Positions 17,963 to 27,090 of a stretch of 64,000 nucleotides of DNA are shown here, one piece after another. Source of the stretch: Alteromonas genovensis (GTDB taxonomy: Bacteria > Pseudomonadota > Gammaproteobacteria > Enterobacterales > Alteromonadaceae); the NCBI RefSeq assembly GCF_010500895.1, contig NZ_JAAAWO010000010.1, positions 62,001 through 126,000 on the forward strand. The letters run 5' to 3'. The notes below the pieces were generated by a model. It saw nothing but the letters and a program-made list of their open reading frames with translations. It made no database searches and was not told the origin of the DNA. Made by a program: the position numbers and the translations under genes. Position 1 is the first letter of the stretch; each line of letters opens with the position of its first letter.

Positions 17963-18406
17963 ATGGGTCAATCAGCTACACATTCACACCTTTCTGCACA
18001 ATCAGATGTTATTACTACTCGACTACCTTGGGCGTTACTGGCACTGCGCGTCACTGTGTTTATCGTGATGTTTGTGTGGACACTCGACAAATTTGTAAAC
18101 CCTGCCCACGGCATGGCTATCTTTGAAAAGTTCTACGGTATTGGCGGTGTGCCAGAAATGGCAGTATACATTATGGGCCTATTTCAGCTTGCGCTTGTTT
18201 TTGCTTTTCTTGGCGGCGTGGCTAAGCGATATACCTATGGGCTTATCTTTTTACTTCACGGTGGCTCAACGCTGTCCTCATTCCCGCAGTATATTGATGC
18301 GTTCAGTCATCTGCTCTTTTTTGCCGCTTGGCCAATGTGGGGCGCGTGCTTTGCACTGTATATTCTTCGCGAAGCAGACACTAAATTTACTCTTTCTAAA
18401 AAGTAG
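17963..18406 (+). CDS. DoxX-like small membrane protein
   Basis: Inner-membrane protein of 147 residues with four hydrophobic helices (about 24-42, 62-82, 88-105 and 115-135), resembling the DoxX family. Polar residues in helix 1 (WTLDKF) and the HGG and PQY motifs look conserved. ATG 17963 was chosen because GGAG lies 7 bases upstream; an in-frame TTG 12 bases earlier overlaps that site. It diverges from the ynj operon and may share control. Function is unknown; DoxX proteins are often linked to redox or quinone-associated membrane functions. Confidence 0.75.
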   Translation: MGQSATHSHLSAQSDVITTRLPWALLALRVTVFIVMFVWTLDKFVNPAHGMAIFEKFYGIGGVPEMAVYIMGLFQLALVFAFLGGVAKRYTYGLIFLLHGGSTLSSFPQYIDAFSHLLFFAAWPMWGACFALYILREADTKFTLSKK

Positions 18407-18430
18407 CCTTAAACACTGAAGCGCCAGCAT

Positions 18431-18476
18431 AGTAAGCTAGCCCACGAAGACAAATGCGGGTCTAGCATACTGAGCT
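18431..18476. terminator. Imperfect hairpin between convergent genes
   Basis: AGTAAGCTAGCCC pairs imperfectly with GGGTCTAGCATACT between the DoxX-like and EVE genes. There is no U tract, so it is at best a weak or factor-dependent terminator. Confidence 0.35.
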
Positions 18477-18521
18477 AACAATCCGAGTCAGCATTGTGAT
18501 CTCAATAGACGAGTTATCGCG

Positions 18522-18983
18522 CTACTTGGCAGCAGCATATAGCTGCTGCCATTCATTTTCTGTTACTGGCATCACCGATAAACGCCCGCCTTTGGTTACC
18601 AAGGGTATTTCTGTAATATTTGGCATCGCTTTTATTTCACAAAGAGGAAGCACACGGTTAAACGACTCTACATGTTTTACGTCTACGCAGTACCACCTAG
18701 GCTTGTCAGTGGTTGCCTTAATATCGTAGTAATTGGACTCGGGGTTGAATTGACTAACATCTGGATAGCCTCCTTTCACAACTTCGGCCACTCCTGCGAT
18801 ACCCACCGTTTTGCAACTCGAGTGATAAATAAACACTAAGTCGCCAACCTTTATACTGTCGCAAAGAAAGTTTCTCGCTTGATAGTTTCTCACGCCATCC
18901 CAGGGTTCAGTTTGGTTCGGCCGTTGTACTAAATCATCAATAGAAAAAGCGTCGGGTTCAGTTTTAAACAACCAATAAGCCAT
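18522..18983 (-). CDS. EVE domain protein
   Basis: Small cytosolic protein of about 153 residues from the start used here. The EVE fold of the PUA-like superfamily is recognised from YWLFKTEPDAFSIDDL at the N-terminus, WDGVRNYQARNFL, GDLVFIYHSSC and the central IAGVAEV. These proteins are thought to bind modified bases in nucleic acids; the ligand here is unknown. An upstream in-frame GTG (19010) would add nine residues, but family members begin at about MAYWLFK, so 18983 is preferred. It is monocistronic and convergent with the DoxX-like gene. Confidence 0.88.
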   Translation of the reverse strand: MAYWLFKTEPDAFSIDDLVQRPNQTEPWDGVRNYQARNFLCDSIKVGDLVFIYHSSCKTVGIAGVAEVVKGGYPDVSQFNPESNYYDIKATTDKPRWYCVDVKHVESFNRVLPLCEIKAMPNITEIPLVTKGGRLSVMPVTENEWQQLYAAAK

Positions 18984-19165
18984 AGCGGTATCTTCATTTT
19001 TATTATTCACATTCCCTTAAGTATACAAAGGGCGCTTATTTAATGACAGCGCTATACCCCCACCGCAGCAACACTGCTATAATTACGGTTCATTTCTGAA
19101 AATTTGCCTAGCGCCAACACGCCCAAGCTTTTCAGGCAAACTTTGTTTTTTTATATGTGATCATT

Positions 19166-21484
19166 ATGCAAGCCACCATTAAAGCCGACCGCAGTCTGTT
19201 TTCTTACCCTAAATATTGGCCCCACTGCCTCGGCACAGCGCCGTTTCTTCCTATGTCAAAGGAGGAGATGGATGCATTAGGTTGGGATAGCTGCGATGTT
19301 ATTTTGGTGACCGGCGACGCCTATGTAGACCACCCAAGTTTTGGTATGGCAGTAATAGGTCGCGTATTAGAAGCCCACGGTTTTCGCGTAGGCATCATTG
19401 CTCAACCAGATTGGAAGAGCAAAGACGACTTTATGAAGCTTGGCAAACCTAATCTCTATTTTGGTGTGACTGCCGGCAACATGGACTCCATGATTAACCG
19501 CTACACGTCAGACAAAAAGCTACGTCATGACGATGCCTATACGCCGGGCAACGTAGGTGGTAAGCGTCCAGATAGAGCGGTAACGGTGTATGCACAGCGT
19601 TGTCGTGAAGCGTTCAAGGGCGTGCCTGTTATTGCTGGCGGTATTGAAGCCAGTTTGCGCCGCATTGCTCACTACGATTACTGGAGCGAAAAAGTCCGCC
19701 GTTCGGTATTATTCGATTCAAAAGCCGATATGCTTTTCTTTGGTAATGCAGAGCGTCCATTGGTTGAAGTCACGCACCGTTTAGCCGCTGGTGAAAATAT
19801 TGCGGACATGCGCGATATTCGTGGCACCGCAATTATTGTGAAAGAGGCGTTGCCCGAGTGGCAAGGTGTAGACTCTACATCCCTTGACCGTCCTGGCAAA
19901 ATAGACCCTATTCCAAGCCCCTACATTATGGAGCCGGAATGTGATTCTGAGGAAAAAGACAGCAAAAGTAGCGAAGCACCAGACGCAGCGCCCATTGTTA
20001 TTCAGCCACCTCAAAAAGAAAAAGAAAAGCGTAAGCCTTGGGAAAATGTGTACGTTAAGCTTCCTGCTTATGAAACGGTAAAAGATAACAAAATGCTTTA
20101 CGCCCACACATCGCGGATTTTGCATCAAGAAACAAACCCGGGCTGTGCACGAGCACTTATGCAGCGTCATGGCGACCGACATATCTGGATAAATCCACCA
20201 GCGATGCCCCTTGAAACTGAAGAAATGGATGCTGTGTTTGATTTGCCGTATCAGCGCATACCTCACCCGGTTTATGGTGATGCGAAAATTCCAGCTTACG
20301 ACATGATCCGCTTCAGCATCAATATTATGCGAGGCTGTTACGGTGGCTGTACGTTTTGTTCTATTACCGAGCACGAAGGCCGTATTATTCAAAGCCGTTC
20401 TGAAGACTCTATCATCAGAGAGATAGAGCAAATTCGCGATACTGTACCCGGCTTTACCGGCGTTATTTCTGATTTGGGTGGCCCTACAGCCAACATGTAT
20501 CGCTTACGCTGTAAAAGCCCTAAAGCGGAAGCAACCTGTCGTCGCCCTTCTTGTGTGTACCCCAGTATTTGTGCCCACATGGACACCGATCATAAGCCGA
20601 CGATAGACCTTTATCGTCGTGCGCGTAACTTACCGGGAATAAAGAAAATTCTTATTGCTTCCGGCGTTCGTTACGACCTAGCCATTGAAGATCCTGAATA
20701 TGTTAAGGAGTTGGCCTTACACCACGTGGGTGGCTATTTAAAAATTGCCCCTGAACACACAGAAGATGGCCCGCTTTCGAAAATGATGAAGCCTGGCATG
20801 GGCACCTACGATCGATTTAAAGAGCTATTTGATAAATATTCTGAAGAGGCAGGCAAAAAGCAGTACTTAATTCCGTATTTTATTGCCTCTCATCCAGGTA
20901 CCACTGATGAAGACATGCTTAGTCTTGCTATATGGCTTAAAGAAAATAAGTTTAAACTAGACCAAGTGCAAAACTTTTACCCCTCGCCCATGGCCACAGC
21001 AACGACCATGTACCACACAGAGGTAAACTCTCTTCGTAAAGTCACAAAAGACAGTGAAGAAGTACCATCAGCAAAAGGTGAAATTCATCGCCGTCTGCAC
21101 AAAGCTATGCTTCGTTATCACGACCCTAAAAACTTTGCGCAAATTCGTAAAGCGTTGGTCAATATGGGCAGAGAAGATCTTATTGGTCGCGGTCCTCAGC
21201 ACTTAGTGCCACCTGAAACTGCCGATGAAAAGCGTCAAAAAGCGCAACGTGGGCGTAAAGGTGAGCGAGCGTTGACGAAGCACACAGGCCTACCTCCGTC
21301 ATTCCAGCGTAAAAGCAATGGCAAGAGCGGTGGTAAAGGCAACACCCAGAATACCAAATCAGGAGGCCGTCAGGAGCAAAGCTCTGGTTCAAATAGGAGC
21401 GGCGGCAAAGGCGGATTTAACGGCAACCAAGCTGTAAACGTTGGCAACAAGTCAAACAGACCTAAAGCCCAGCGGTCTAAATAA
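19166..21484 (+). CDS. ygiQ: YgiQ family radical SAM protein
   Basis: Radical SAM enzyme of the UPF0313/YgiQ family, 772 residues, function not established. The N-terminal cobalamin-binding-like domain carries [13 protein letters not shown]. The radical SAM core has GCYGGCTFC at about residues 390-398, binding one 4Fe-4S cluster, and further conserved Cys motifs follow ([12 protein letters not shown]). The last 80 residues are Gly/Ser/Asn/Lys-rich and look disordered. A GTG three codons upstream (19157) is possible; ATG 19166 fits the family. The stop codon sits in a local 16-base duplication (GCGGTCTAAATAA twice). Confidence 0.92.
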   Translation: MQATIKADRSLFSYPKYWPHCLGTAPFLPMSKEEMDALGWDSCDVILVTGDAYVDHPSFGMAVIGRVLEAHGFRVGIIAQPDWKSKDDFMKLGKPNLYFGVTAGNMDSMINRYTSDKKLRHDDAYTPGNVGGKRPDRAVTVYAQRCREAFKGVPVIAGGIEASLRRIAHYDYWSEKVRRSVLFDSKADMLFFGNAERPLVEVTHRLAAGENIADMRDIRGTAIIVKEALPEWQGVDSTSLDRPGKIDPIPSPYIMEPECDSEEKDSKSSEAPDAAPIVIQPPQKEKEKRKPWENVYVKLPAYETVKDNKMLYAHTSRILHQETNPGCARALMQRHGDRHIWINPPAMPLETEEMDAVFDLPYQRIPHPVYGDAKIPAYDMIRFSINIMRGCYGGCTFCSITEHEGRIIQSRSEDSIIREIEQIRDTVPGFTGVISDLGGPTANMYRLRCKSPKAEATCRRPSCVYPSICAHMDTDHKPTIDLYRRARNLPGIKKILIASGVRYDLAIEDPEYVKELALHHVGGYLKIAPEHTEDGPLSKMMKPGMGTYDRFKELFDKYSEEAGKKQYLIPYFIASHPGTTDEDMLSLAIWLKENKFKLDQVQNFYPSPMATATTMYHTEVNSLRKVTKDSEEVPSAKGEIHRRLHKAMLRYHDPKNFAQIRKALVNMGREDLIGRGPQHLVPPETADEKRQKAQRGRKGERALTKHTGLPPSFQRKSNGKSGGKGNTQNTKSGGRQEQSSGSNRSGGKGGFNGNQAVNVGNKSNRPKAQRSK

Positions 21485-21553
21485 GCGCGGTCTAAATAAA
21501 CGAAAGAGAGCGCAATAAAAAAAGCAGTGTTAATCACAAGCTTAAAAAAACTA

Positions 21554-21590
21554 AAAAAGGGCCTTTTAGTAACTAAAAGGCCCTTTTTGT
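21554..21590. terminator. Bidirectional terminator, 17-bp perfect palindrome
   Basis: AAAAAGGGCCTTTTAGT (21554-21570) is followed after one base by its reverse complement (21572-21588). A-rich and T-rich flanks let it serve ygiQ and the convergent small protein gene. Confidence 0.92.
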
Positions 21591-21637
21591 TTTTAAGAAT
21601 GCGTATACCGCAATTCACATATCATAACTATGGTGAA

Positions 21638-22144
21638 CTATCGTTTCGCTGCCACACAATCAACTCCGTCAAGCAGCATCTCTTCATTATTCTGTTCGTT
21701 ACGAATAAAGCACTCATCACCGCGTTTTAGCAACGTAAACACAAATGCAGGGTTACTGTGCCTGCCGTCAAGAGGCAAACCTCGCTTATCCATTGCGCCC
21801 TTTCGTTCGATACTTAAGGTAGACGACGCAGTAAACGCATTGTCTGCAAGGGTGATATCCATGCCGCCAAACCACTGACCAATCGCCGTTTCGATAACAG
21901 CCACGCTGTCTAATTCAGCCCTTGAGGTCGCCACAGTTTGAGGTGATGTCGCAAGTAAGGCCATTTCAGGAGAATCAGCTTTTGTGGAAGTACACCCTAC
22001 TGTCGCTGTCAAAACAAGCGTCAACACACAGGCTGACAGGCGTTTTTCTTTGCGCTTTTCTTTGCTTAGCGCCCATGCCGCTGAGGTATTAGCAGTGCTT
22101 GCAATACGTGTACAGGCGCCTCTTCTACGCTTTAAAAACGCCAT
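21638..22144 (-). CDS. Hypothetical secreted protein or lipoprotein coupled to S41 protease
   Basis: 168 residues, not recognised. A basic N-terminus (about 1-36) leads into a hydrophobic segment LSACVLTLVLTATVGC, then Ser/Thr-rich sequence. Cys51 may be a lipidation site, but the residue at -3 is Thr rather than Leu. Mature sequence includes IGQWFGGMDITL, and three further Cys or acidic clusters near the C-terminus. The start ATG shares one base with the stop of the upstream protease gene (TAATG), a strong sign of translational coupling, so the two products may act together in the envelope. Confidence 0.7.
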   Translation of the reverse strand: MAFLKRRRGACTRIASTANTSAAWALSKEKRKEKRLSACVLTLVLTATVGCTSTKADSPEMALLATSPQTVATSRAELDSVAVIETAIGQWFGGMDITLADNAFTASSTLSIERKGAMDKRGLPLDGRHSNPAFVFTLLKRGDECFIRNEQNNEEMLLDGVDCVAAKR

Positions 22145-23850
22145 TAGTTGTCGCCTCGAAGGATAGGCTCGTTAATTTTATTGTGCAGTATCAACTCATC
22201 TCGCTGTGTATGAGGTGGCTTTATCGCTAGGGACGACTCGCTCGCAGTAGTTTGACCAGTTGCTTGGCTGTTAGATGGTGCATTAGAGTGTGAGCCAGAT
22301 ATTAAAGATGCCGACGTTGAAGATGCAGTACTCACTGGGCATGCACCAGATTCTGCATATTGTATTGCCGCTGACAGCATACCTTCACTGGCATCGCCAA
22401 GTGGTTTTGTAAAGTCATCTTGCACATCGCAACCTGGTAACTCGAATTCAAAGTTGGGCGTTGAGCTAGGAATAAACCCATCGGCGAAATCACCAAACCC
22501 TTTGTTATTCACACCTTGGAATTGAATAGTGAAATAGGTGGTTCCGCAGTTATCTGTTGGATAAAACCCATAAGGCTTTCCGCACGTGGGTGTACCAATC
22601 TGCACTACTTCTACATCCACACCGCGCAATGAGTTAATCACCGCTTCACTGGCAGAACAGGTAGAACCGGTCGTAATTACATAAACTGTGGTTAGCGATA
22701 AACTTGGAAGTAGCGTATTAGTGAGCAAGCCTGCATTGTAATCTATTTCTGTCGAGTAAAACGGTGTGGGACTTATAGTAGAGCCTGTTACCGGGTTTCT
22801 TGTTGGATATTTATCGTTAAACTGCAACGTCTCAAAAATAGCGCCGTCAGTTTGATTAGGGCCCGCCACCATGTAAGAAAGCTGAGACGCTAAAGCAAGT
22901 AACCCACCGCCGTTATATCGAAGGTCGATAACAAGCTCGGTAACGTTGTCATTCACAAATTGGTCAAATGCGTTTATCAGCGAGCCTTGTGCTGTACGAA
23001 TAAAGGTATTGAACTGAAAATATCCCATTTTGCCCGCGCTGGTCTCAAGCACAGTGACGTTTTGAACTGGCGATACTTCAATGTCAGCAGAAGTAACGCT
23101 CACCGATAGCTCGCTACCGTCTACAAGCTCAAAAGTCAGGTTGGTGGTGTTGCCACTTTCACTGGGGAATAACCCTGCGTTTATCACATCCACCTCGGCC
23201 TGGGTATTAGCATTAACAAAATCTACGCCGTCGATGGTTTTCAGCGACGCACCACGGGGTATGCCCGCAGTCTCTGCAGGCGAATTTGGTTCGGTATACT
23301 GCACAATGAGCTCTCTAGGCGCAGTCAAACTGACAAACTCCCACTCAACCCCGTAACCCGATGACACCCCAGTTTGCGTTAACGTATTGTACTCCTCGGT
23401 AGCGCGGGAGAAATGAAAATTGTCTTTAGGAGTACCGCTAGGCGTAAGCTCTGTGGTTTTGAGCTGATCAAAGTACGCGGCAATTGAAAAATTAGCAGGG
23501 TCGTTATCGTCTACTTCGTCATACCAAAGATATGTATCGTTAGTCCATGAGCGCATCCACAGCTTTTCATCCATTGCAGTGCCAGCTTCATCAGGATAAG
23601 AATTACCTGAAAACGGATCGATACCGCTTCTTGGCGATTCACACTGGTTGATAAAATTTGATTCGGGCTCGTAAACGCCTGCCTGCCAGTCAGGTTCACT
23701 TGGCGTTTCTGACACAGGAGGAGTAGGAGGAGTGACGCTGGCTTCAGGTGTGGTGTTAGAAGAACCACTACCACCGCACGCAGTGACAGATGAAATCACG
23801 AGAGCGGCTATCGTGAGCTCTCTTAGTGATGAAAAATTGCTTACCTTCAT
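22144..23850 (-). CDS. S41 family (C-terminal processing type) peptidase lipoprotein
   Basis: Envelope serine protease of 568 residues. A signal peptide with lipobox-like VTAC near residue 25 is followed by a Pro/Thr/Ser-rich linker, a PDZ-like domain at about 165-255 (PAETAGIPRGASL), and the S41 core. The core contains VIDLRYNGGG at about 310 and the nucleophile in GSTCSASE near 398. A Lys in CGKPYGF, about 25 residues on, would complete the Ser-Lys dyad. The C-terminal 60 residues are Ser/Thr-rich. SD AAGGA precedes the ATG. The leader contains four GTAAACG-type repeats. Confidence 0.88.
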   Translation of the reverse strand: MKVSNFSSLRELTIAALVISSVTACGGSGSSNTTPEASVTPPTPPVSETPSEPDWQAGVYEPESNFINQCESPRSGIDPFSGNSYPDEAGTAMDEKLWMRSWTNDTYLWYDEVDDNDPANFSIAAYFDQLKTTELTPSGTPKDNFHFSRATEEYNTLTQTGVSSGYGVEWEFVSLTAPRELIVQYTEPNSPAETAGIPRGASLKTIDGVDFVNANTQAEVDVINAGLFPSESGNTTNLTFELVDGSELSVSVTSADIEVSPVQNVTVLETSAGKMGYFQFNTFIRTAQGSLINAFDQFVNDNVTELVIDLRYNGGGLLALASQLSYMVAGPNQTDGAIFETLQFNDKYPTRNPVTGSTISPTPFYSTEIDYNAGLLTNTLLPSLSLTTVYVITTGSTCSASEAVINSLRGVDVEVVQIGTPTCGKPYGFYPTDNCGTTYFTIQFQGVNNKGFGDFADGFIPSSTPNFEFELPGCDVQDDFTKPLGDASEGMLSAAIQYAESGACPVSTASSTSASLISGSHSNAPSNSQATGQTTASESSLAIKPPHTQRDELILHNKINEPILRGDN

Positions 23851-23878
23851 ACAAATATTCCTTGTAGCAACCAGTGGA

Positions 23879-23943
23879 GTAAACGTAGCTCTCTATGTAA
23901 ACGTGGCTTTGCGTAAACATGGCTTTGAGTAAACGTGTTTCTG
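23879..23943. repeat. Four GTAAACGTGGCT-type tandem repeats upstream of the S41 protease
   Basis: Units begin at 23879, 23897, 23913 and 23929, giving a period of 18 then 16 bases, each opening with GTAAACG or GTAAACA. They lie 29-93 bases upstream of the protease start, in its promoter or leader. Confidence 0.8.
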
Positions 23944-24127
23944 TTCGCAGCGCACTGATCAAATAATAAACTCTACATCGATATTGCCACACACATCCGC
24001 AATTTAACATTTATCTACTTTAAAATTTTGTAAACAAACGCTAATGAAACAATTAAAATATGGCGGAAATATTGCTGGAACATTATTAGGACATTGCTCG
24101 TTTAAAATGAGGGCGTGTTGAAAAGAG

Positions 24128-25270
24128 TCACTCACTGTCTTCAAATGGCATTTCTGCACTAGGGATAAAACCTATGGAGGGCTCTGTTAAACTTGAGATA
24201 TAAAGCCCGTCCGCCGTTTGAAGTGCACCGGTGGTAAACGCATAGCCCCCTTCGGCAGATTGAAGGCTTTGCAGTACCTCACCTGTTGAACTCACTTTTA
24301 TCACGTGCCCGAGAGCCTCTGCACTTGGACGCAGCGCGGCGGGCATGCGCATTATGGCCTTTCTTAAGAAAGGACTAGCAGACAGTTCATCAATCATGCT
24401 GCTGCGCGGTGCGGCAAAGCCTAGCCAATAATCCCCTTCCTTGGTGGTACTAATATTATCTGGAAACCCTGGTAGGTTATCCATAAACACAGTCACCCTG
24501 CCTTTATTAACGCCTTTTAGCCAATAGCGTAATACACGGTATTTTCCCGTTTCATTCACAAGTACACTATCGCCGTTGTTACTTATTGCGACTCCATTGG
24601 CAAAAATAAGAGCATCCATTATAACAGTTGAAGCCCCAGTAACGGGGTTATATTCGATAAGCCTCCCATTCCCCCTGTGCTCCATTATCTCAAGCATACT
24701 GGCCTTCAGCGTTCCGCCGTAATCTTGAGCAGCAAATTTGGATGTCGCATCAGTAAAGTAGACCATTCCATTATCGGCAATATCAACATCGTCGGCGAAA
24801 ACAACTGCAGTATCTTTGCCACCATCCTCAACTTTATCGACCAATACGCTAACTGTGCCAGCGACATCAATCTTAAGTAGGCCTCGGTGTGCATCAGCAA
24901 CCAATAGATTGTCGTCGCTATCGTACTCTATCCCAAGAGGACGACCTACTGTGTTAACCCAAACCTCAAACTGAGTATCACTGGGGCGCTTTCTAAGAAT
25001 ATTTCCAGAATGACTCGAAACAGCGATGACACCGCTTGCACTTATTGCAAGGTCCTCGGGGCCATAATCATCAGCCATTGGTATGCGCCGAAGCGCCTTT
25101 AATTTTTCATTCTGCTTGAAACTTTCAACCAGGCCATTGTCTTTTGGCGCCTGCCAAGATGCGGGTGAAATGGGTACTGGCCAAAAAGAGAAATAGGCCG
25201 CGCATATACAAAGAAGAAAAAGCGCTATTAAAAGGAATCGAAAAAGGAAACGAAATATGGCAGTGCCCAC
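24128..25270 (-). CDS. SMP-30/strictosidine-synthase-like beta-propeller protein
   Basis: 380 residues with one N-terminal hydrophobic anchor (about 8-28), so probably periplasmic and membrane-tethered. The rest is a six-bladed propeller of the SMP-30/gluconolactonase/strictosidine-synthase-like superfamily. Motifs include GPEDLAISASG, DNLLVADAHRGLLKID, VYFTDATSKF, FANGVAIS and LPGFPDNIS, the last typical of the group. Family members are lactonases, esterases or binding proteins; the substrate is unknown. The start is GTG with a weak SD, the only reasonable start upstream of the hydrophobic segment. It is monocistronic. Confidence 0.83.
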   Translation of the reverse strand: MGTAIFRFLFRFLLIALFLLCICAAYFSFWPVPISPASWQAPKDNGLVESFKQNEKLKALRRIPMADDYGPEDLAISASGVIAVSSHSGNILRKRPSDTQFEVWVNTVGRPLGIEYDSDDNLLVADAHRGLLKIDVAGTVSVLVDKVEDGGKDTAVVFADDVDIADNGMVYFTDATSKFAAQDYGGTLKASMLEIMEHRGNGRLIEYNPVTGASTVIMDALIFANGVAISNNGDSVLVNETGKYRVLRYWLKGVNKGRVTVFMDNLPGFPDNISTTKEGDYWLGFAAPRSSMIDELSASPFLRKAIMRMPAALRPSAEALGHVIKVSSTGEVLQSLQSAEGGYAFTTGALQTADGLYISSLTEPSIGFIPSAEMPFEDSE

Positions 25271-25556
25271 GGTGCAATCTCATGTTTTTTTTATTAATTT
25301 ACCAACTCTATTTAAAAATGAACTCTTTATTTTAGTTATATTAAGTCATGCTGTACTGATTTATGTTTCCTAGGTCCTATGATTCTGGCGCACGTTGCCC
25401 TTTGCTGGTCACTTTTTCAGCGACCCTGTCCTTTTTGGGCAAACCAAATAGTTAAATGTCTAGCGTATGCACCTAGTTTTATGCCTCGTCTTTTTAAAAA
25501 TTACAATTCGTTAAGTATCAATCTTTTACTGTAGCCACAGCGGTATTAACTACTCA

Positions 25557-25979
25557 TTGATTACGAGTACTGTGTTTATGTTTCTTCTATTGTGTGGGTG
25601 CCTTGTGGTTATCGTTGGCGGCATGGTGACTTTCCAAGCTCTATTTGCGCCATTAATTTTTATAAAACTCCCAAGCGAAGTCGCCCGACCTTTTATTCGC
25701 ACCTTTTTTCCCTTTTATTATTTGTATTTTGGCGCACTGAGTTTACTTGCTACCGCTTCTGCAATTATAAGCAGCCATTGGCAAGTGGCCTGGCTAATAG
25801 CGCCTGTCACACTCGGCTTCATTGTTAGCCGTCAAATACTTATGCCGCTGGCAAATCACGCTACCGATAACCAACAGGAAAAGAAATTCCAAATATACCA
25901 CCGCCTTACCGTGTTAATTAATACGGTACAGCTAGTTGCGCTATGCGTGGCTTTCTATGGGTTGTTGGCCCCCTATTAA
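25557..25979 (+). CDS. DUF4149-like membrane protein
   Basis: Small inner-membrane protein of up to 140 residues with four hydrophobic segments (about 6-30, 52-75, 77-95 and 118-138). The pattern GGMVTFQALFAPLIF then RPFIRTFFPFYYLYF resembles DUF4149 proteins. Three in-frame starts are possible: TTG 25557, GTG 25572 and ATG 25578. None has a clear SD, so the listed start is the outer limit. It lies 12 bases upstream of the COQ7-like gene and is probably cotranscribed with it. Function is unknown. Confidence 0.7.
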   Translation: MITSTVFMFLLLCGCLVVIVGGMVTFQALFAPLIFIKLPSEVARPFIRTFFPFYYLYFGALSLLATASAIISSHWQVAWLIAPVTLGFIVSRQILMPLANHATDNQQEKKFQIYHRLTVLINTVQLVALCVAFYGLLAPY

Positions 25980-25991
25980 CGAGGAAAAGTG

Positions 25992-26621
25992 ATGTCGATA
26001 ATAAGCAAAGCGATGACCAACAATTGGATAAGTCTAGTAGACAAAGAGTTACGAGCTAGTCACGCCGGCGAGACTGGCGCAGTTTGGATTTACCGCGGCG
26101 CCCTTACCGCCGATTTCTTAGTGAGCATAGTGGCAGGCCTTTGGGCTAAACTAACGCCGCCAAGACTGAGTGGACAGGAGGATGAAAAGCAAAAGAGAGA
26201 CGATAACATGTCTTCGTTTGCTTCTGAGCACCTGGCCACTGAAAAGAGTCATCTCGATATATTTGAAAACCACATGCCCCCGTTTCGAGGCAGCTATATG
26301 CTGTTGCTTTGGATGGTAGCTGGGTTTATGACCGGTTTTCTTCCGAGGATTTTGGGGCGTAACTGGTTTTTTTATACCATCTATTGCGTTGAGTGTTTCG
26401 TTGATGAGCACTACGAAGAACAGTGCGGCCTGCTTGAGAGCGTTGAACCTACGCCCTTTGATGTGCTGGAAAAATTTAGACGTTGCCAGTCAGACGAGCA
26501 AAGTCACAGAGACGAAGCGTACAATGCAATGACCTCTGCCCCAACGAGTGCCATGAAATTATGGGGTAACATGGTAGGTAAAGGCTCAGCAATCGCCGTT
26601 GTTATGGCAAAGAAAATCTAG
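25992..26621 (+). CDS. COQ7-family demethoxyubiquinone hydroxylase-like protein
   Basis: Ferritin-like diiron protein of 209 residues. Ligand motifs of the COQ7 family are visible in order: the Glu of SHAGETGAVWIYRG, EKSH within EHLATEKSHLDIFE, the Glu of VECFVDEHYEEQ, and DEQSH near residue 168. COQ7 hydroxylates 5-demethoxyubiquinone at C6 in ubiquinone synthesis. A hydrophobic segment at about 98-120 (MLLLWMVAGFMTGFLP) fits a membrane-facing helix. ATG 25992 is 7 bases from GAGG; GTG 25989 is also possible. Assignment to ubiquinone synthesis is by family only. Confidence 0.85.
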   Translation: MSIISKAMTNNWISLVDKELRASHAGETGAVWIYRGALTADFLVSIVAGLWAKLTPPRLSGQEDEKQKRDDNMSSFASEHLATEKSHLDIFENHMPPFRGSYMLLLWMVAGFMTGFLPRILGRNWFFYTIYCVECFVDEHYEEQCGLLESVEPTPFDVLEKFRRCQSDEQSHRDEAYNAMTSAPTSAMKLWGNMVGKGSAIAVVMAKKI

Positions 26622-26669
26622 GGCTTGTCAGCGTAAATAGATAACCATTGAGTTGGTGAGATTCTTTGT

Positions 26670-26725
26670 TGGAAAGTACTAGTAGGAAAGTATTAGGTGG
26701 AAAGTGTAGGTAGGAAAGCATAATT
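26670..26725 (+). repeat. Four 14-bp tandem repeats carrying SD-like GGAAAG
   Basis: Four perfectly spaced 14-base units (starts 26670, 26684, 26698 and 26712) each begin with T/A then GGAAAG. The last unit supplies the ribosome binding site and part of the start codon of the following zinc-ribbon gene. Confidence 0.8.
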
Positions 26726-26909
26726 GGGAAAAAAGACAAGAGAAAGGCCGCCACGACAATGTGACAATTGCAAGGTGGAAGCAGACGTTCAGTATCGCGT
26801 TAGTTATAGGGGGGAGTGGCATATTATCTGTAAAACTTGCCAGCTAGAGGTATCTGTTTGTAGTGATTATATTTACGGCGGTACATGGAAACGAAATAAG
26901 CGTAATTAA
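26724..26909 (+). CDS. Small zinc-ribbon-like protein
   Basis: 61-residue basic protein with two Cys pairs, CDNC at 13-16 and CKTC at 36-39, spaced as in a treble-clef or zinc-ribbon fold, with conserved-looking WHIICKTC. TTG is the only usable start: an in-frame TAA lies immediately upstream and no ATG precedes the first Cys pair. AGGAAAG lies 8 bases before it. No further function can be assigned; it may bind nucleic acid or ribosomes, judging only from size and charge. Confidence 0.65.
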   Translation: MGKKTRERPPRQCDNCKVEADVQYRVSYRGEWHIICKTCQLEVSVCSDYIYGGTWKRNKRN

Positions 26910-27048
26910 AACCGTATCGGTGCGGCTAACCCCCATCGCCCACAATATGAACGCCAATTCCTTTAAACTATAATTTTTAGCAACAACTTTAGCTACAATC
27001 CACTTCCTCATTCGTGCAAAATAGCGGAAGATAGTAGGGAAACTTAAC

Positions 27049-27066
27049 ATGGCTACGCGTAGATAA
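27049..27066 (+). other. Five-codon minigene in the efpL leader
   Basis: ATG-GCT-ACG-CGT-AGA-TAA is preceded by AGGGA at 8-base spacing and ends 24 bases before the efpL start. The perfect palindrome CTACGCGTAG covers its middle. It could be a leader peptide, or chance. Confidence 0.3.
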
Positions 27067-27090
27067 AGCCATTAATAACAGGGTAAGACC

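Noticed and set aside
19781-20431. 216-residue minus-strand frame
   Set aside because: Antisense shadow of ygiQ with no family resemblance.
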